NCBI GenBank assembly: GCA_041580375.1
Contig: JBFGDZ010000055.1
Location: 1-19,460, forward strand
DNA: 19,460 bases
Reading direction: 5' to 3'
From: JAPUIN01 sp041580375
Lineage (GTDB): Bacteria; Acidobacteriota; Polarisedimenticolia; Gp22-AA2
Both the position numbers and the translations under genes were made by a program. Shown here piece by piece: positions 1-6,623 of this stretch (its first letter is position 1; each line of letters opens with the position of its first letter). The notes beneath the pieces were generated by a model that worked only from the letters and a program-made list of their open reading frames with translations, ran no database searches and had not been told where the DNA came from.

Positions 1-300
1 GAGCCGCCCGTCCTTCTTCGCGATCGCGGCGGCGAGCGTTCGGCACGCGGTGGCGTCTCTCACGTCCAGGCGGTGCGGGATCACGGGCGTGTCGGCCCGA
101 TCCTCGAGATCCTCGACGACGCGGTGGGCCGCGACCTCCTGCTGGCGCCAGGTGAAGTGCACGTGGAGACCCCGGCCTGCGAGCTCCTCAACGATGGCCC
201 GCCCGATGCCGCGCGAGCCCCCGGTGACGAGCGCGACCCGGGGGCCTCTGCCCGGATCGGCGACCGTCTCCAGCCCGTGGCGTCTCCTCGAAACGGTCAT
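1..300 (-). CDS. SDR-family NAD(P)-dependent oxidoreductase (partial, C-terminus beyond window)
   Basis: The reverse strand reads 100 codons from an ATG at 300-298 to the window edge without a stop. After a leader of about 20 residues comes a first beta strand (RVALV) and the glycine-rich cofactor motif TGGSRGIG at residues 26-33, the signature of classical short-chain dehydrogenases/reductases, which bind NAD(P)H in a Rossmann fold. A later 'HRLDVRD' segment matches the acidic stretch near the adenine-ring pocket. The catalytic Tyr-x-x-x-Lys lies outside the window, so the substrate (FabG-like or other) cannot be judged. A GGAG sequence about 5 nt upstream supports this start. It follows the ACT-domain gene by 35 bp on the same strand and is probably co-transcribed with it. 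Confidence 0.85.
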   Translation of the reverse strand, partial: MTVSRRRHGLETVADPGRGPRVALVTGGSRGIGRAIVEELAGRGLHVHFTWRQQEVAAHRVVEDLEDRADTPVIPHRLDVRDATACRTLAAAIAKKDGRL

Positions 301-335
301 GGTCTCCGCTCCCGCGGCGGCACGCCGCCGGCCGG

Positions 336-872
336 TCACGCGGGCTTGAGAGTGATCTCGACGTGCAGGGCGTTCTCGATCTCCTCAATCGACCGGCGCA
401 AAGCGTCGTGGTCGACGGACGGCGGCAGATCGAAGAGCATGTCCATCTCGTACAACGGGGTGCCCGTGGAGGCGGCGCGGCGGACGTGCGAGTTGAGCTC
501 CAGCACGTTGCCCCCGACCGACGCGATCAGCCGCGTGGTGCGGGCCACGATCCCCGCCTTGTCCTCTCCCATGGTGCGCAGCCTGAACTGGCGGGATCCG
601 GGCGCCGACGCCGGCGCGGCGCCTTCGGCGACCGGTCGCGTGAAGATGGTCATCTCCTTCTCGTATTCGAGATGCTTGGCGGCCATGTGAAGCCGGTGGT
701 CGAGGTCGTCTCCCTGCCCCGAGATCAGCATCATGGTCGAGAATTCGCCCCCGAGATTCATCATGCTGCTGTCCTCGAGATTGCATCCGAGCTCGAAGAC
801 CATCTCCGCGAGATCCGCCACGATCCCGGGCCGGTCCTTGCCGATCGCGGTCAGGATGAAGTAGCGTCTCAA
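336..872 (-). CDS. Tandem ACT-domain protein, GcvR-like
   Basis: A protein of about 178 residues made of two ACT domains, each opening with the family pattern: GKDRPGIV near residue 11 and GEDKAGIV near residue 102. ACT domains bind small ligands, usually amino acids. The two-domain layout is that of the GcvR family (glycine cleavage system repressor) and related cytoplasmic regulators, but a glycine role is not shown here and no gcv gene is nearby. Start choice: a GTG at 878 has GAGGAG directly abutting it, too close to work, whereas a TTG at 872 has the same GAGGAG with a 5-nt spacer. The TTG also gives the short N-terminus typical of the family (xRRYFILTAIG), so I prefer it. It heads a probable two-gene unit with the SDR. 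Confidence 0.85.
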   Translation of the reverse strand: MRRYFILTAIGKDRPGIVADLAEMVFELGCNLEDSSMMNLGGEFSTMMLISGQGDDLDHRLHMAAKHLEYEKEMTIFTRPVAEGAAPASAPGSRQFRLRTMGEDKAGIVARTTRLIASVGGNVLELNSHVRRAASTGTPLYEMDMLFDLPPSVDHDALRRSIEEIENALHVEITLKPA

Positions 873-877
873 GGCCA

Positions 878-883
878 CTCCTC
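878..883 (-). promoter_or_regulatory. Ribosome binding site that decides the ACT-protein start
   Basis: On the minus strand GAGGAG (883 to 878) ends on the first base of a GTG codon and sits 5 nt before a TTG codon at 872-870. Normal spacing favours initiation at the TTG. Confidence 0.5.
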
Positions 884-981
884 AGAATGTGGCGTCGAAA
901 GGGCATCGCCGCGGGGGGGCGGCATTCCGTCCCTTAATACTAAACCATGTGCGGCCCGCTGGGACACGGAGTTCTTAGGCG

Positions 982-1377
982 ATGACCGGACCGTGGAGAA
1001 GCTTCCTGGAACGGGGCGTCGATCTGTTCAATCGACAGGAGTTCTTCGAGGCGCACGAAGCCTGGGAGGATGCCTGGCGGGATCAGTCCGACGTCTCGGT
1101 ACGCTCCTTTCTCCAGGGCCTCATCCAGGTGGCGGCCGGCTTCGTGAAGTGGCAGCGCCGGCACCCGCGCGGCATGGCCGCCCTGCTCGAGCGCGGCGCG
1201 GCGAAGCTGGAGCGATTCCCGCCCGATGCCTTCGGTCTCAATTTGGGACAGCTTCTCGAATCGGTGGAGTGGTGGCGAAGGGTGGCCGCGGCCCACGCCG
1301 CCGGCATGCCCGCCGAGCCGGATCCGGCCGGTCCGCCGCGGCTCGTGCTGGGTCCCGATCCGGGCACGCCCGATTGA
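982..1377 (+). CDS. DUF309 domain-containing protein
   Basis: A small (131 aa), soluble, mostly helical protein. It shows the DUF309 hallmarks: a phenylalanine-rich helix leading to HEAWED at residues 25-30, then FLQGLIQVAAG at 43-53 and a RGMAALLERG helix near 63-72. The biochemical function of the family is unknown to me; the conserved His/Glu cluster suggests a binding site but proves nothing. The length fits the family. A GGAG at 968-971 lies about 10 nt before the ATG, a mediocre ribosome site. Its TGA (1375-1377) lies inside a TTGACA promoter element for the B12 operon downstream, so the gene probably ends where the next transcript begins. The 5' side is divergent from the ACT gene across about 100 bp. 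Confidence 0.85.
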   Translation: MTGPWRSFLERGVDLFNRQEFFEAHEAWEDAWRDQSDVSVRSFLQGLIQVAAGFVKWQRRHPRGMAALLERGAAKLERFPPDAFGLNLGQLLESVEWWRRVAAAHAAGMPAEPDPAGPPRLVLGPDPGTPD

Positions 1378-1403
1378 CACACGCGGCCGATCGAGGATAT
1401 ACG
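1374..1403 (+). promoter_or_regulatory. Candidate sigma-70 promoter for the B12 operon
   Basis: A perfect -35 hexamer TTGACA at 1374-1379 is followed after 18 nt by TATACG at 1398-1403, a four-of-six match to the -10 box (or GATATA at 1396-1401 with a 16-nt spacer). Transcription would start near 1410, just ahead of the riboswitch at 1431. The -35 overlaps the DUF309 stop codon. Predicted by eye only. Confidence 0.5.
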
Positions 1404-1430
1404 GATCCCGCGTAGTTCCTTGACATTCCG

Positions 1431-1614
1431 CATCGTGGGAGGTCCCCCGCGCCGTTCCGGCTCCGGGGGGCTGAAAAGGGAAGGGGGTGCGAAGCCCCCG
1501 CTGCCCCGCAACTGTGAGCGGTAACGAACGCCGGGAAGTCCCACTGGGGATCGGAACGCCCCCGGGAAGGGCCGGTCAGTAGAGAGCCGCGAGCCAGGAA
1601 ACCTGCCCGCGATG
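1431..1614 (+). ncRNA. Cobalamin (adenosylcobalamin-type) riboswitch
   Basis: The sequence carries the conserved core of the cobalamin riboswitch (Rfam RF00174 type) in the right order. These elements are a GGT plus CCCCC (1441-1448) pairing with GGGGG before CTGAAAAGGGAA (1471-1482); the GGTGcgAAgCC loop element (1486-1496); CCCCGCAACTGT (1504-1515); a CCACTGG-like junction (1540-1546); and the 3' B12 box AGCCAGGAAACCTGCC (1592-1607). The closing stem P1 is visible: CATCGTGGG (1431-1439) pairs with CCCGCGATG (1606-1614) with a single G-U pair. The element binds cobalamin and normally shuts off downstream B12 uptake or synthesis genes when the vitamin is plentiful. It lies directly upstream of a BtuB-like receptor operon, as expected. 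Confidence 0.95.
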
Positions 1615-1619
1615 ATGAA

Positions 1620-1633
1620 CCCGTCGTGACGGG
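1620..1633 (+). promoter_or_regulatory. Possible P13 hairpin with kissing loop to riboswitch L5
   Basis: CCCGT (1620-1624) pairs with ACGGG (1629-1633) around a CGTG loop immediately after the aptamer. TCGT at 1624-1627 is complementary to ACGA at 1524-1527, which lies in the expected L5 loop. Class I cobalamin riboswitches use an L5-L13 kissing interaction, so this hairpin is a fair candidate for P13. Four base pairs alone is weak evidence. Confidence 0.4.
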
Positions 1634-1660
1634 CCCTTCGCGGGAGGGGGATCTCCGGAC

Positions 1661-1707
1661 CGCCCCGGCGTCCTCGCCTTTCCTCAGCGAAGCCGGGGCG
1701 TTTGTGT
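1661..1707 (+). terminator. Leader terminator hairpin, probable riboswitch expression platform
   Basis: CGCCCCGGC (1661-1669) is perfectly complementary to GCCGGGGCG (1692-1700). A second 4-bp stem, TCGC (1674-1677) with GCGA (1687-1690), closes a 9-nt loop. The stem is followed by TTTGTGT (1701-1707), a short U-rich run. This looks like an intrinsic terminator about 50 nt after the aptamer and 40 nt before the first gene, consistent with control by premature termination. The U-run is imperfect. A GGGGG run (1646-1650) could compete for the CCCC of the 5' arm as an antiterminator, which is speculative. Confidence 0.65.
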
Positions 1708-1748
1708 CAGCGGCCCGCCACGAGGGACGACCTCGAGGGAGGGCCGCC

Positions 1749-2996
1749 ATGATCATCCGCGCACCCGCCACCCGGCGCACGGGCCGTGCGTGCATCGTCT
1801 GCCTCGCCCTCCTCATCGCGCCCGCCACCGTCCGATCCGCACCCGATTGCTTCCCCGATCGCGTCGCCTCGTTCGTACCGGGGTCGACGAGCGCGCCGCC
1901 GCTGTTCAATTCGTGGCAGCCCGGGATCGTCCTCGGTCCGCCGGGAGACGCCACGCCCACGACCGGATCGCTGACGGTCCTGTCCCTCGGTCACGGGGGA
2001 TCGATCACACTGGAGTTCACTGACAACGTCATCGTGGACGGGCCGGGCCCCGACCTCATCGTGTTCGAGAATCCGTTTTTCTGCACGCAGGCGCCCGCTT
2101 CGGACGGGGATACCTGGAGCGTCCTGGCCGAGCCGGGCCGGGTCGCGGTCAGCGAGGACGGCATCGTTTTCCATCCTTTCCCGTTTGACGGCGCCGCGCT
2201 CGCGGAGGTCGTCGCACTCTGCAGCGACCGGGATCTCGTCCGCCGTCTCATCGGTCTCGCCGGGCTGACGCCGAACATCTCCGGAAATTACACCGTGGCG
2301 GATGACCCGCTGGTCTTCGACGCCGGCGCGGCGGCCGGCATCTCCGGCCATGGCGGGGACGCTTTCGACCTGGCCGACGTCGGCCTGTCGCGCGCGCGCT
2401 TCGTGCGCATCGACGACCCGGATCTCTCGATCGGGATCCCCGGAGCGTCGGAGGGGTTCGACCTCGACGCCGTCGTCGCTCTCAACAGCGAGGCGTCGCC
2501 CGCTGCCGGAGGCGGGGATCGGGACGGCGACGGACTGACGGACGAGGCGGAGGTCCGCCTCTACCTCACCGATCCGGACGATCCCGACAGCGACGGCGAC
2601 GGAGAGCCGGACGGCCGGGAGGTGGCCGGCTGCCGCGATCCCCGCACGGCCCTGCAGGATCCGTTCTTTCTCCCGCTGATCGATCTGGAGGTGGCGGTCC
2701 CCTCGCCCACGTCGCTGCGCTGGAGCACGGCCGGGCCCGGGCGCACCTACGACGTCGTGCGGGGCGTTGTGCGCGAACTGGCCCACGCCGGAGGTCTCGT
2801 CGACCTGGGGGTCGTCACCTGCATCGAGGCCGGCTCGACCGACCTGACGACGCGCTTCTTCGAGGACGCCGCGACGCCCTTTCCGGGTGAGGCGTTCTAC
2901 TACGCCGTGCGCGTCCGCCCGGACGCCGCCGGACTCGGTTACGGCCTCTCCTCCGGCCTGGTGGCGCGCGCGCCCGCCTCCGGGGATTGTCCGTGA
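1749..2996 (+). CDS. Secreted surface protein, first gene of the B12 operon (TSP3-like and FN3-like C-terminal parts)
   Basis: A protein of 415 residues from the ATG at 1749, which has GGGAGGG (1737-1743) 5 nt upstream. A signal peptide covers about residues 1-31 (CIVCLALLIAPATVRSA). The N-terminal domain (about 35-248) is beta-rich and carries GHGGSITLEF (81-90), DGPGPDLIVFENPF (97-110), GGDAFDLADVGL (202-213), FVRI (218-221) and GFDLDAVVAL (236-245). I recognise this as a recurrent 'cell surface protein' type often met beside BtuB-like receptors, with no assigned activity known to me. Next come two acidic thrombospondin type 3-like calcium loops, DRDGDGLTDEAEV (257-269) and DSDGDGEPDGREV (280-292). 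The last 110 or so residues form a fibronectin-like tail. It lies behind a cobalamin riboswitch and its stop overlaps the receptor start, so a role in corrinoid capture at the cell surface is inferred. The open frame continues upstream to 1626 through the terminator, but a start there would lose the signal peptide. Confidence 0.85.
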   Translation: MIIRAPATRRTGRACIVCLALLIAPATVRSAPDCFPDRVASFVPGSTSAPPLFNSWQPGIVLGPPGDATPTTGSLTVLSLGHGGSITLEFTDNVIVDGPGPDLIVFENPFFCTQAPASDGDTWSVLAEPGRVAVSEDGIVFHPFPFDGAALAEVVALCSDRDLVRRLIGLAGLTPNISGNYTVADDPLVFDAGAAAGISGHGGDAFDLADVGLSRARFVRIDDPDLSIGIPGASEGFDLDAVVALNSEASPAAGGGDRDGDGLTDEAEVRLYLTDPDDPDSDGDGEPDGREVAGCRDPRTALQDPFFLPLIDLEVAVPSPTSLRWSTAGPGRTYDVVRGVVRELAHAGGLVDLGVVTCIEAGSTDLTTRFFEDAATPFPGEAFYYAVRVRPDAAGLGYGLSSGLVARAPASGDCP

Positions 2997-5020
2997 TGAT
3001 GCACCCGCGCCTCGTCTGCGCCGCTCTGGCGCTGGTCTGCGCCCTCCGGCCGGCGGCCGCCACGGAACCGGTCGATGAGGAAGCGCCGGCGATCCAGTCC
3101 CCCGTCGAGCGGATCGAGGTGCGGGGGGATACGGACGGGATCGCTCCGCTCGATCCATCCGCGTTCGCCACCGTGATCCGCGCCGCCGATTTCGCCGGCC
3201 GCGTGGCCTCCGTACCCGAGCTCCTGCGCGAAACGGTCGGCGTGCAGGTGCAGAGCCTGGGCGGCGAGTTCGCGACCGTGTCGATCCGCGGCTCGACCGC
3301 GGAGCAGGTCGTCGTCTACCTGGACGGAGTCCCCCTGAACCGCGCGCTGGGAGGCGGCGTCAATCTCGCCGACCTGCCTCTGGCCCAGATCGATTCAATC
3401 GAGATCTACCGGGGGGCCGCGCCGGCGTCGCTCTCCTCGGCTTCGATCGGCGGCGCCATCGTCATCCGCACCCGGCCCCCCGGCGAAGGGGGGACGCGAT
3501 CGCTGTCGGGTTCGCTCGGCTCCTTCGGAACCGGCGAGGCGGTCCTGTCCGCCTCGGGATCGCCCGGCCGGGTGCGATACTTCACCGGTCTGGATGCGGC
3601 GACGAGCGAGGGCGATTTCGCATTTCTCGACGATAACGGCACGCACCAGGAAGGCTCCGACGACGTCCGGACGCGCCGCGTGAACAACGATTTCACGCGG
3701 GTCCACGCCACCGGCCGCGCCGCCGTCTCGCTGGGAGAGCGCACGGCGCTCACCGTGACCGCCGATCTGTTCCGGCGCGATCGGGGCGTTCCGGGGCTGA
3801 GCGCGCACCAGTCCCGGACCGCGCGGCTCACGACCACCCGGATGCTGGCGCGCGCAGAGGTGGAGACGCCGGGGCTCATTGACGGCCGCCTGCTCGTCCG
3901 GGGCGCGTTCGACTACACCCGTTATGACGAGGCGTTCGATGACGCCGAGGGCGACATCGGCCTCACCTTCCCGCAGCAGACGGATCACCGGATCCAATCG
4001 TACGGTCAGGAGATCGGCCTGGTGCTGGTCGCGAGCCGCCGGCAGGCGATCTCCCTCCAGACCGCGCGGAGGCGCGAGACCGCCGCCCTGCGGGACCGGC
4101 TGCTCGTCGATCCCGATCTGGGGAGCGCGGAGCGGGTGACGACGACCTTGACGCTGGAGGACCAGATCGATCTTCTCGGCGGGCGGCTCCTGCTCAACCC
4201 CTCCCTCAGGCACGAGCGCTGGGAGAACGATTTTCGTCCCGGATCGGGATCCGCGTCGATCCCGGAGTCTCTCGAGGAGGGCGCCTCGGAGACGACGGGG
4301 CGCATCGGGCTGCGGCTCGGTCTGCGCGAGGGCCTCACGCTGAAGGCGAACGCCGCGCGCTTCCTGAGGCTGCCCGATTTCGTCGAGCTGTTCGGGGACA
4401 GCGGATCGGTGCTGGGCAACGCGGCCCTGCGGCCGGAGCGCGGCCGCATCCTCGACGTCGGGATCGAGGCACGCCGCGTGCGGCGCGGCCCGATCGTCCG
4501 CGCGGCGCGATTCGAGATGATCCTGTTCGAGACCGTGGCCGACGATCTGATCCAGTTCGTGCCCAACTCGCAGAGCACCGTCGTGGCTCTCAATGTCAGC
4601 CGCGCGCGCGTGCGCGGCGCCGAGATGTCGTTCTCCCTCGCGCTCGGGAAGCGGTTCACGGGCGGCCTGAACGCCACGCGTCAGCGCGCCGTGGACGTGA
4701 GCGGCGGCGCCTTCGACGGAAAGCAGCTGCCCGGGCGGCCCCGAGACGAGGTCAGCGCGGACGCGGGCCTCGCGATCGGCCGCGGCCGCGTCGTCTACCG
4801 CTTCACGTTCGTCGGCGAAAACTTTATCGATCGCCCGAACACCGGAAGCGAGGCGGTCCCGGGACGCTATCTGCACGATCTCGGATACCGCGTCGATTTG
4901 CCGCACGGGCTTCAGGCGGTGATCGAGATCAAGAACCTGGGGGACGACGAGAACGTCGACGTCGCCAGGTTCCCCCTGCCGGGACGGAGCTTTCACGGGA
5001 GGCTGACGTGGCGGTTCTGA
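2996..5020 (+). CDS. btuB: BtuB-like TonB-dependent outer-membrane cobalamin receptor
   Basis: A protein of 674 residues (E. coli BtuB is 614). The signal peptide is about 1-22, ending ALRPAAA. A TonB-box-like stretch VERIEVRG (37-44) leads into the plug domain (about 45-163) with the usual signatures: VPELLRETVGVQV, VSIRG, VVVYLDGVPLN, IEIYRG and SIGGAIVIRT. The rest is a beta-barrel ending in WRF with the C-terminal phenylalanine that marks outer-membrane proteins for assembly. The receptor should import its ligand using energy from TonB-ExbBD (not in the window). Specificity for B12 rests on the upstream riboswitch and on plug similarity to BtuB. Start: ATG at 2996 overlaps the preceding TGA as TGATG, suggesting translational coupling; ATG 2999, GTG 2993 and TTG 2987 are alternatives. 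Its 3' end overlaps the next gene by 13 bp. Confidence 0.9.
   Translation: MMHPRLVCAALALVCALRPAAATEPVDEEAPAIQSPVERIEVRGDTDGIAPLDPSAFATVIRAADFAGRVASVPELLRETVGVQVQSLGGEFATVSIRGSTAEQVVVYLDGVPLNRALGGGVNLADLPLAQIDSIEIYRGAAPASLSSASIGGAIVIRTRPPGEGGTRSLSGSLGSFGTGEAVLSASGSPGRVRYFTGLDAATSEGDFAFLDDNGTHQEGSDDVRTRRVNNDFTRVHATGRAAVSLGERTALTVTADLFRRDRGVPGLSAHQSRTARLTTTRMLARAEVETPGLIDGRLLVRGAFDYTRYDEAFDDAEGDIGLTFPQQTDHRIQSYGQEIGLVLVASRRQAISLQTARRRETAALRDRLLVDPDLGSAERVTTTLTLEDQIDLLGGRLLLNPSLRHERWENDFRPGSGSASIPESLEEGASETTGRIGLRLGLREGLTLKANAARFLRLPDFVELFGDSGSVLGNAALRPERGRILDVGIEARRVRRGPIVRAARFEMILFETVADDLIQFVPNSQSTVVALNVSRARVRGAEMSFSLALGKRFTGGLNATRQRAVDVSGGAFDGKQLPGRPRDEVSADAGLAIGRGRVVYRFTFVGENFIDRPNTGSEAVPGRYLHDLGYRVDLPHGLQAVIEIKNLGDDENVDVARFPLPGRSFHGRLTWRF
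4997..5002 (+). promoter_or_regulatory. Ribosome binding site fixing a GTG start inside the receptor gene
   Basis: GGGAGG lies 5 nt before the GTG at 5008 within the last codons of the receptor gene. It supports the unusual GTG start and the 13-bp gene overlap. Confidence 0.6.
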
Positions 5021-6612
5021 GCTCCGGACCGGACGCCCGCGGCGCCCGCACGCGCCTCCTCGCGGCGCTCGCCGCGGCGGCCTGGCTCGCAGGCTGCGGC
5101 GGCTCCGCCGGCTCGGTTCGTCTTCTGCCGGGACCGACGGCGCGCATCAATCCGATCTACGACGTCTCGATCGTCTATCCCGACACGACCCTGATCCTCG
5201 GCGGCCTGGCGTACCGCGGCGTGGAGTTCGATCTGGAGGTCGAGTTCGAGGACCCGACCGTCCGCGACGACCTCCCCCCCTTCCTGGCCGAAGCCCGACT
5301 CCTCAGCCTGAGGGCCGGCGGGGTCGAGCAGGCGTACGAGACCTTCGGGCCCCTCGCGATCGAGGGGACGCTGAGCGGATCGCTCTTCGCGAGCGGGCTG
5401 TTCGGGCCGGTCCGCGTCGGGACGGCCAATCTCATCCCCGATCTGACGGGCGCTCTCGCGGTGGATCGAGGCCGCATCGAGGGAGAGGCCGGCCTGTTCG
5501 GCACGACCGACCGCGGCTCCTTCGTCGCCGTGAAGCGGCGCAGGTATCTGCTCGCCGGGACCGATCTCCTGACCATCGGCCAGGTCGCCCTCGTGTCGGT
5601 CCGCTACGGCACGTCGTTCACCGTCGAACACGGCCTCGAGGTGACGGGCAGCGACGCGGTGGTGCGCATGGAGGACGGCCGGCCGTTCGTCCTCAATCTC
5701 CTGACGTTCGACAACCTCCAGGGGCTCGACCCGTTCAACCGGTTCCGGACCGCCTTTCAATACAGCATGGGCAACGGCGCGAACCCGCACGATCTCGTCG
5801 TCGTGCCGGACGTCGCGGCGCCGCCCCCCGGTGACGGCGGATCGGACGAAGAGGGCCCGCCCGGCACCGCGTTCGTCACGCGCTACGAGGCCCCGTACAA
5901 CGACGTCGCGGTGATCGATCTGCGCGACGGGGCTCTGATCGATCGGATCGACCTCGTCCCCTACGCGCGCAACGCGGATCGCCTTCCGCGGGCGCACCAG
6001 GCGATCCTGCATGACGGCCTGATCTACGTCTCTCTGCAGGACGCGAATGCTTCGTTCACGGAATTCAGCAACGGGCGGGTCGTCGTCATCGATCCGGCGC
6101 TGCGCCGGGTGATCGACGTGATCGATCTCGACGGGCAGAACCCGTTCCAGGCTCTGGTCCATTCCGCGGACACGGGCCTGCTCTACGTCGGCATGGCCGG
6201 CATTTTCCCCGGCCGACTCACGCAGGCATTGACGGGAGGGGTCGAAGCGATCGATCCGGCGACGCGACGCAGTCTCGGGATCATCGTGGACGACGACGAC
6301 CTCGGCGGAAACGTCACGGACGTCGCGATCGTCTCGTCATCGCGCGGATACTGTGCCGTCTCCGACGCCGCGTTCCGCAACACCGTCCGGGCGTTCGATC
6401 CCGGAACCGGGGAGGTCCTCGGAACGGTCTTCGAGAGCTTCAACCAGATCGGGGCCATCGAATACGACGGCGACGGATTCCTGCTTGTCGCAGAATCCAG
6501 CTTTTTTCAGCCGCGCCTCATCGTCCTGGACGCGACGACCGGACTCCCGGCCGCGTTCCTGCCGCTGCGGCTGCCGCCGTTCTCCATCGCCCCCGTCACC
6601 CGCAGTCTCTGA
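5008..6612 (+). CDS. BtuG-like surface lipoprotein with C-terminal beta-propeller
   Basis: A protein of 534 residues. The N-terminus has a hydrophobic signal sequence and the lipobox LAGC (27-30), so Cys30 should be lipidated; the next residues are GGS, with no Asp at +2, consistent with outer-membrane sorting. Residues about 35-195 form a beta-rich domain I do not recognise. Residues about 210-534 show YncE/NHL-like repeats: VLNLLTFDNLQGLDP, NPHDLVV (259-265), TAFVTRYEAPYNDVAVIDL (287-305), GLIYVSLQD, GRVVVIDPALRRV, LLYVGMAG, GVEAIDPATRR and LIVLDATTG. This is a seven-bladed-type beta-propeller. In Bacteroides, BtuG is a propeller lipoprotein that binds cobalamin very tightly and sits on BtuB; gene order and riboswitch control suggest the same job here. 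Sequence-level orthology to BtuG is not claimed. A proline/Gly/Asp-rich linker (271-286) interrupts the propeller. Confidence 0.8.
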   Translation: MAVLSSGPDARGARTRLLAALAAAAWLAGCGGSAGSVRLLPGPTARINPIYDVSIVYPDTTLILGGLAYRGVEFDLEVEFEDPTVRDDLPPFLAEARLLSLRAGGVEQAYETFGPLAIEGTLSGSLFASGLFGPVRVGTANLIPDLTGALAVDRGRIEGEAGLFGTTDRGSFVAVKRRRYLLAGTDLLTIGQVALVSVRYGTSFTVEHGLEVTGSDAVVRMEDGRPFVLNLLTFDNLQGLDPFNRFRTAFQYSMGNGANPHDLVVVPDVAAPPPGDGGSDEEGPPGTAFVTRYEAPYNDVAVIDLRDGALIDRIDLVPYARNADRLPRAHQAILHDGLIYVSLQDANASFTEFSNGRVVVIDPALRRVIDVIDLDGQNPFQALVHSADTGLLYVGMAGIFPGRLTQALTGGVEAIDPATRRSLGIIVDDDDLGGNVTDVAIVSSSRGYCAVSDAAFRNTVRAFDPGTGEVLGTVFESFNQIGAIEYDGDGFLLVAESSFFQPRLIVLDATTGLPAAFLPLRLPPFSIAPVTRSL

Positions 6613-6623
6613 AGGAGGACTCC

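Noticed and set aside
1420..1425. Second perfect TTGACA upstream of the riboswitch
   Set aside because: No -10-like sequence lies 16-18 nt downstream (the region is GTCCCCC), and a start there would fall inside the aptamer and destroy P1.
1626..1748. N-terminal extension of the first B12-operon gene to 1626
   Set aside because: It would translate through the leader terminator hairpin and bury the signal peptide; the ATG at 1749 has a good ribosome site.
3395..4996. Long minus-strand open frame (533 codons) opposite the receptor gene
   Set aside because: It lies wholly antisense to the BtuB-like receptor, which has clear plug and barrel motifs. The translation is low-complexity Arg/Gly/Pro/Asp-rich, typical of a GC-rich shadow frame.
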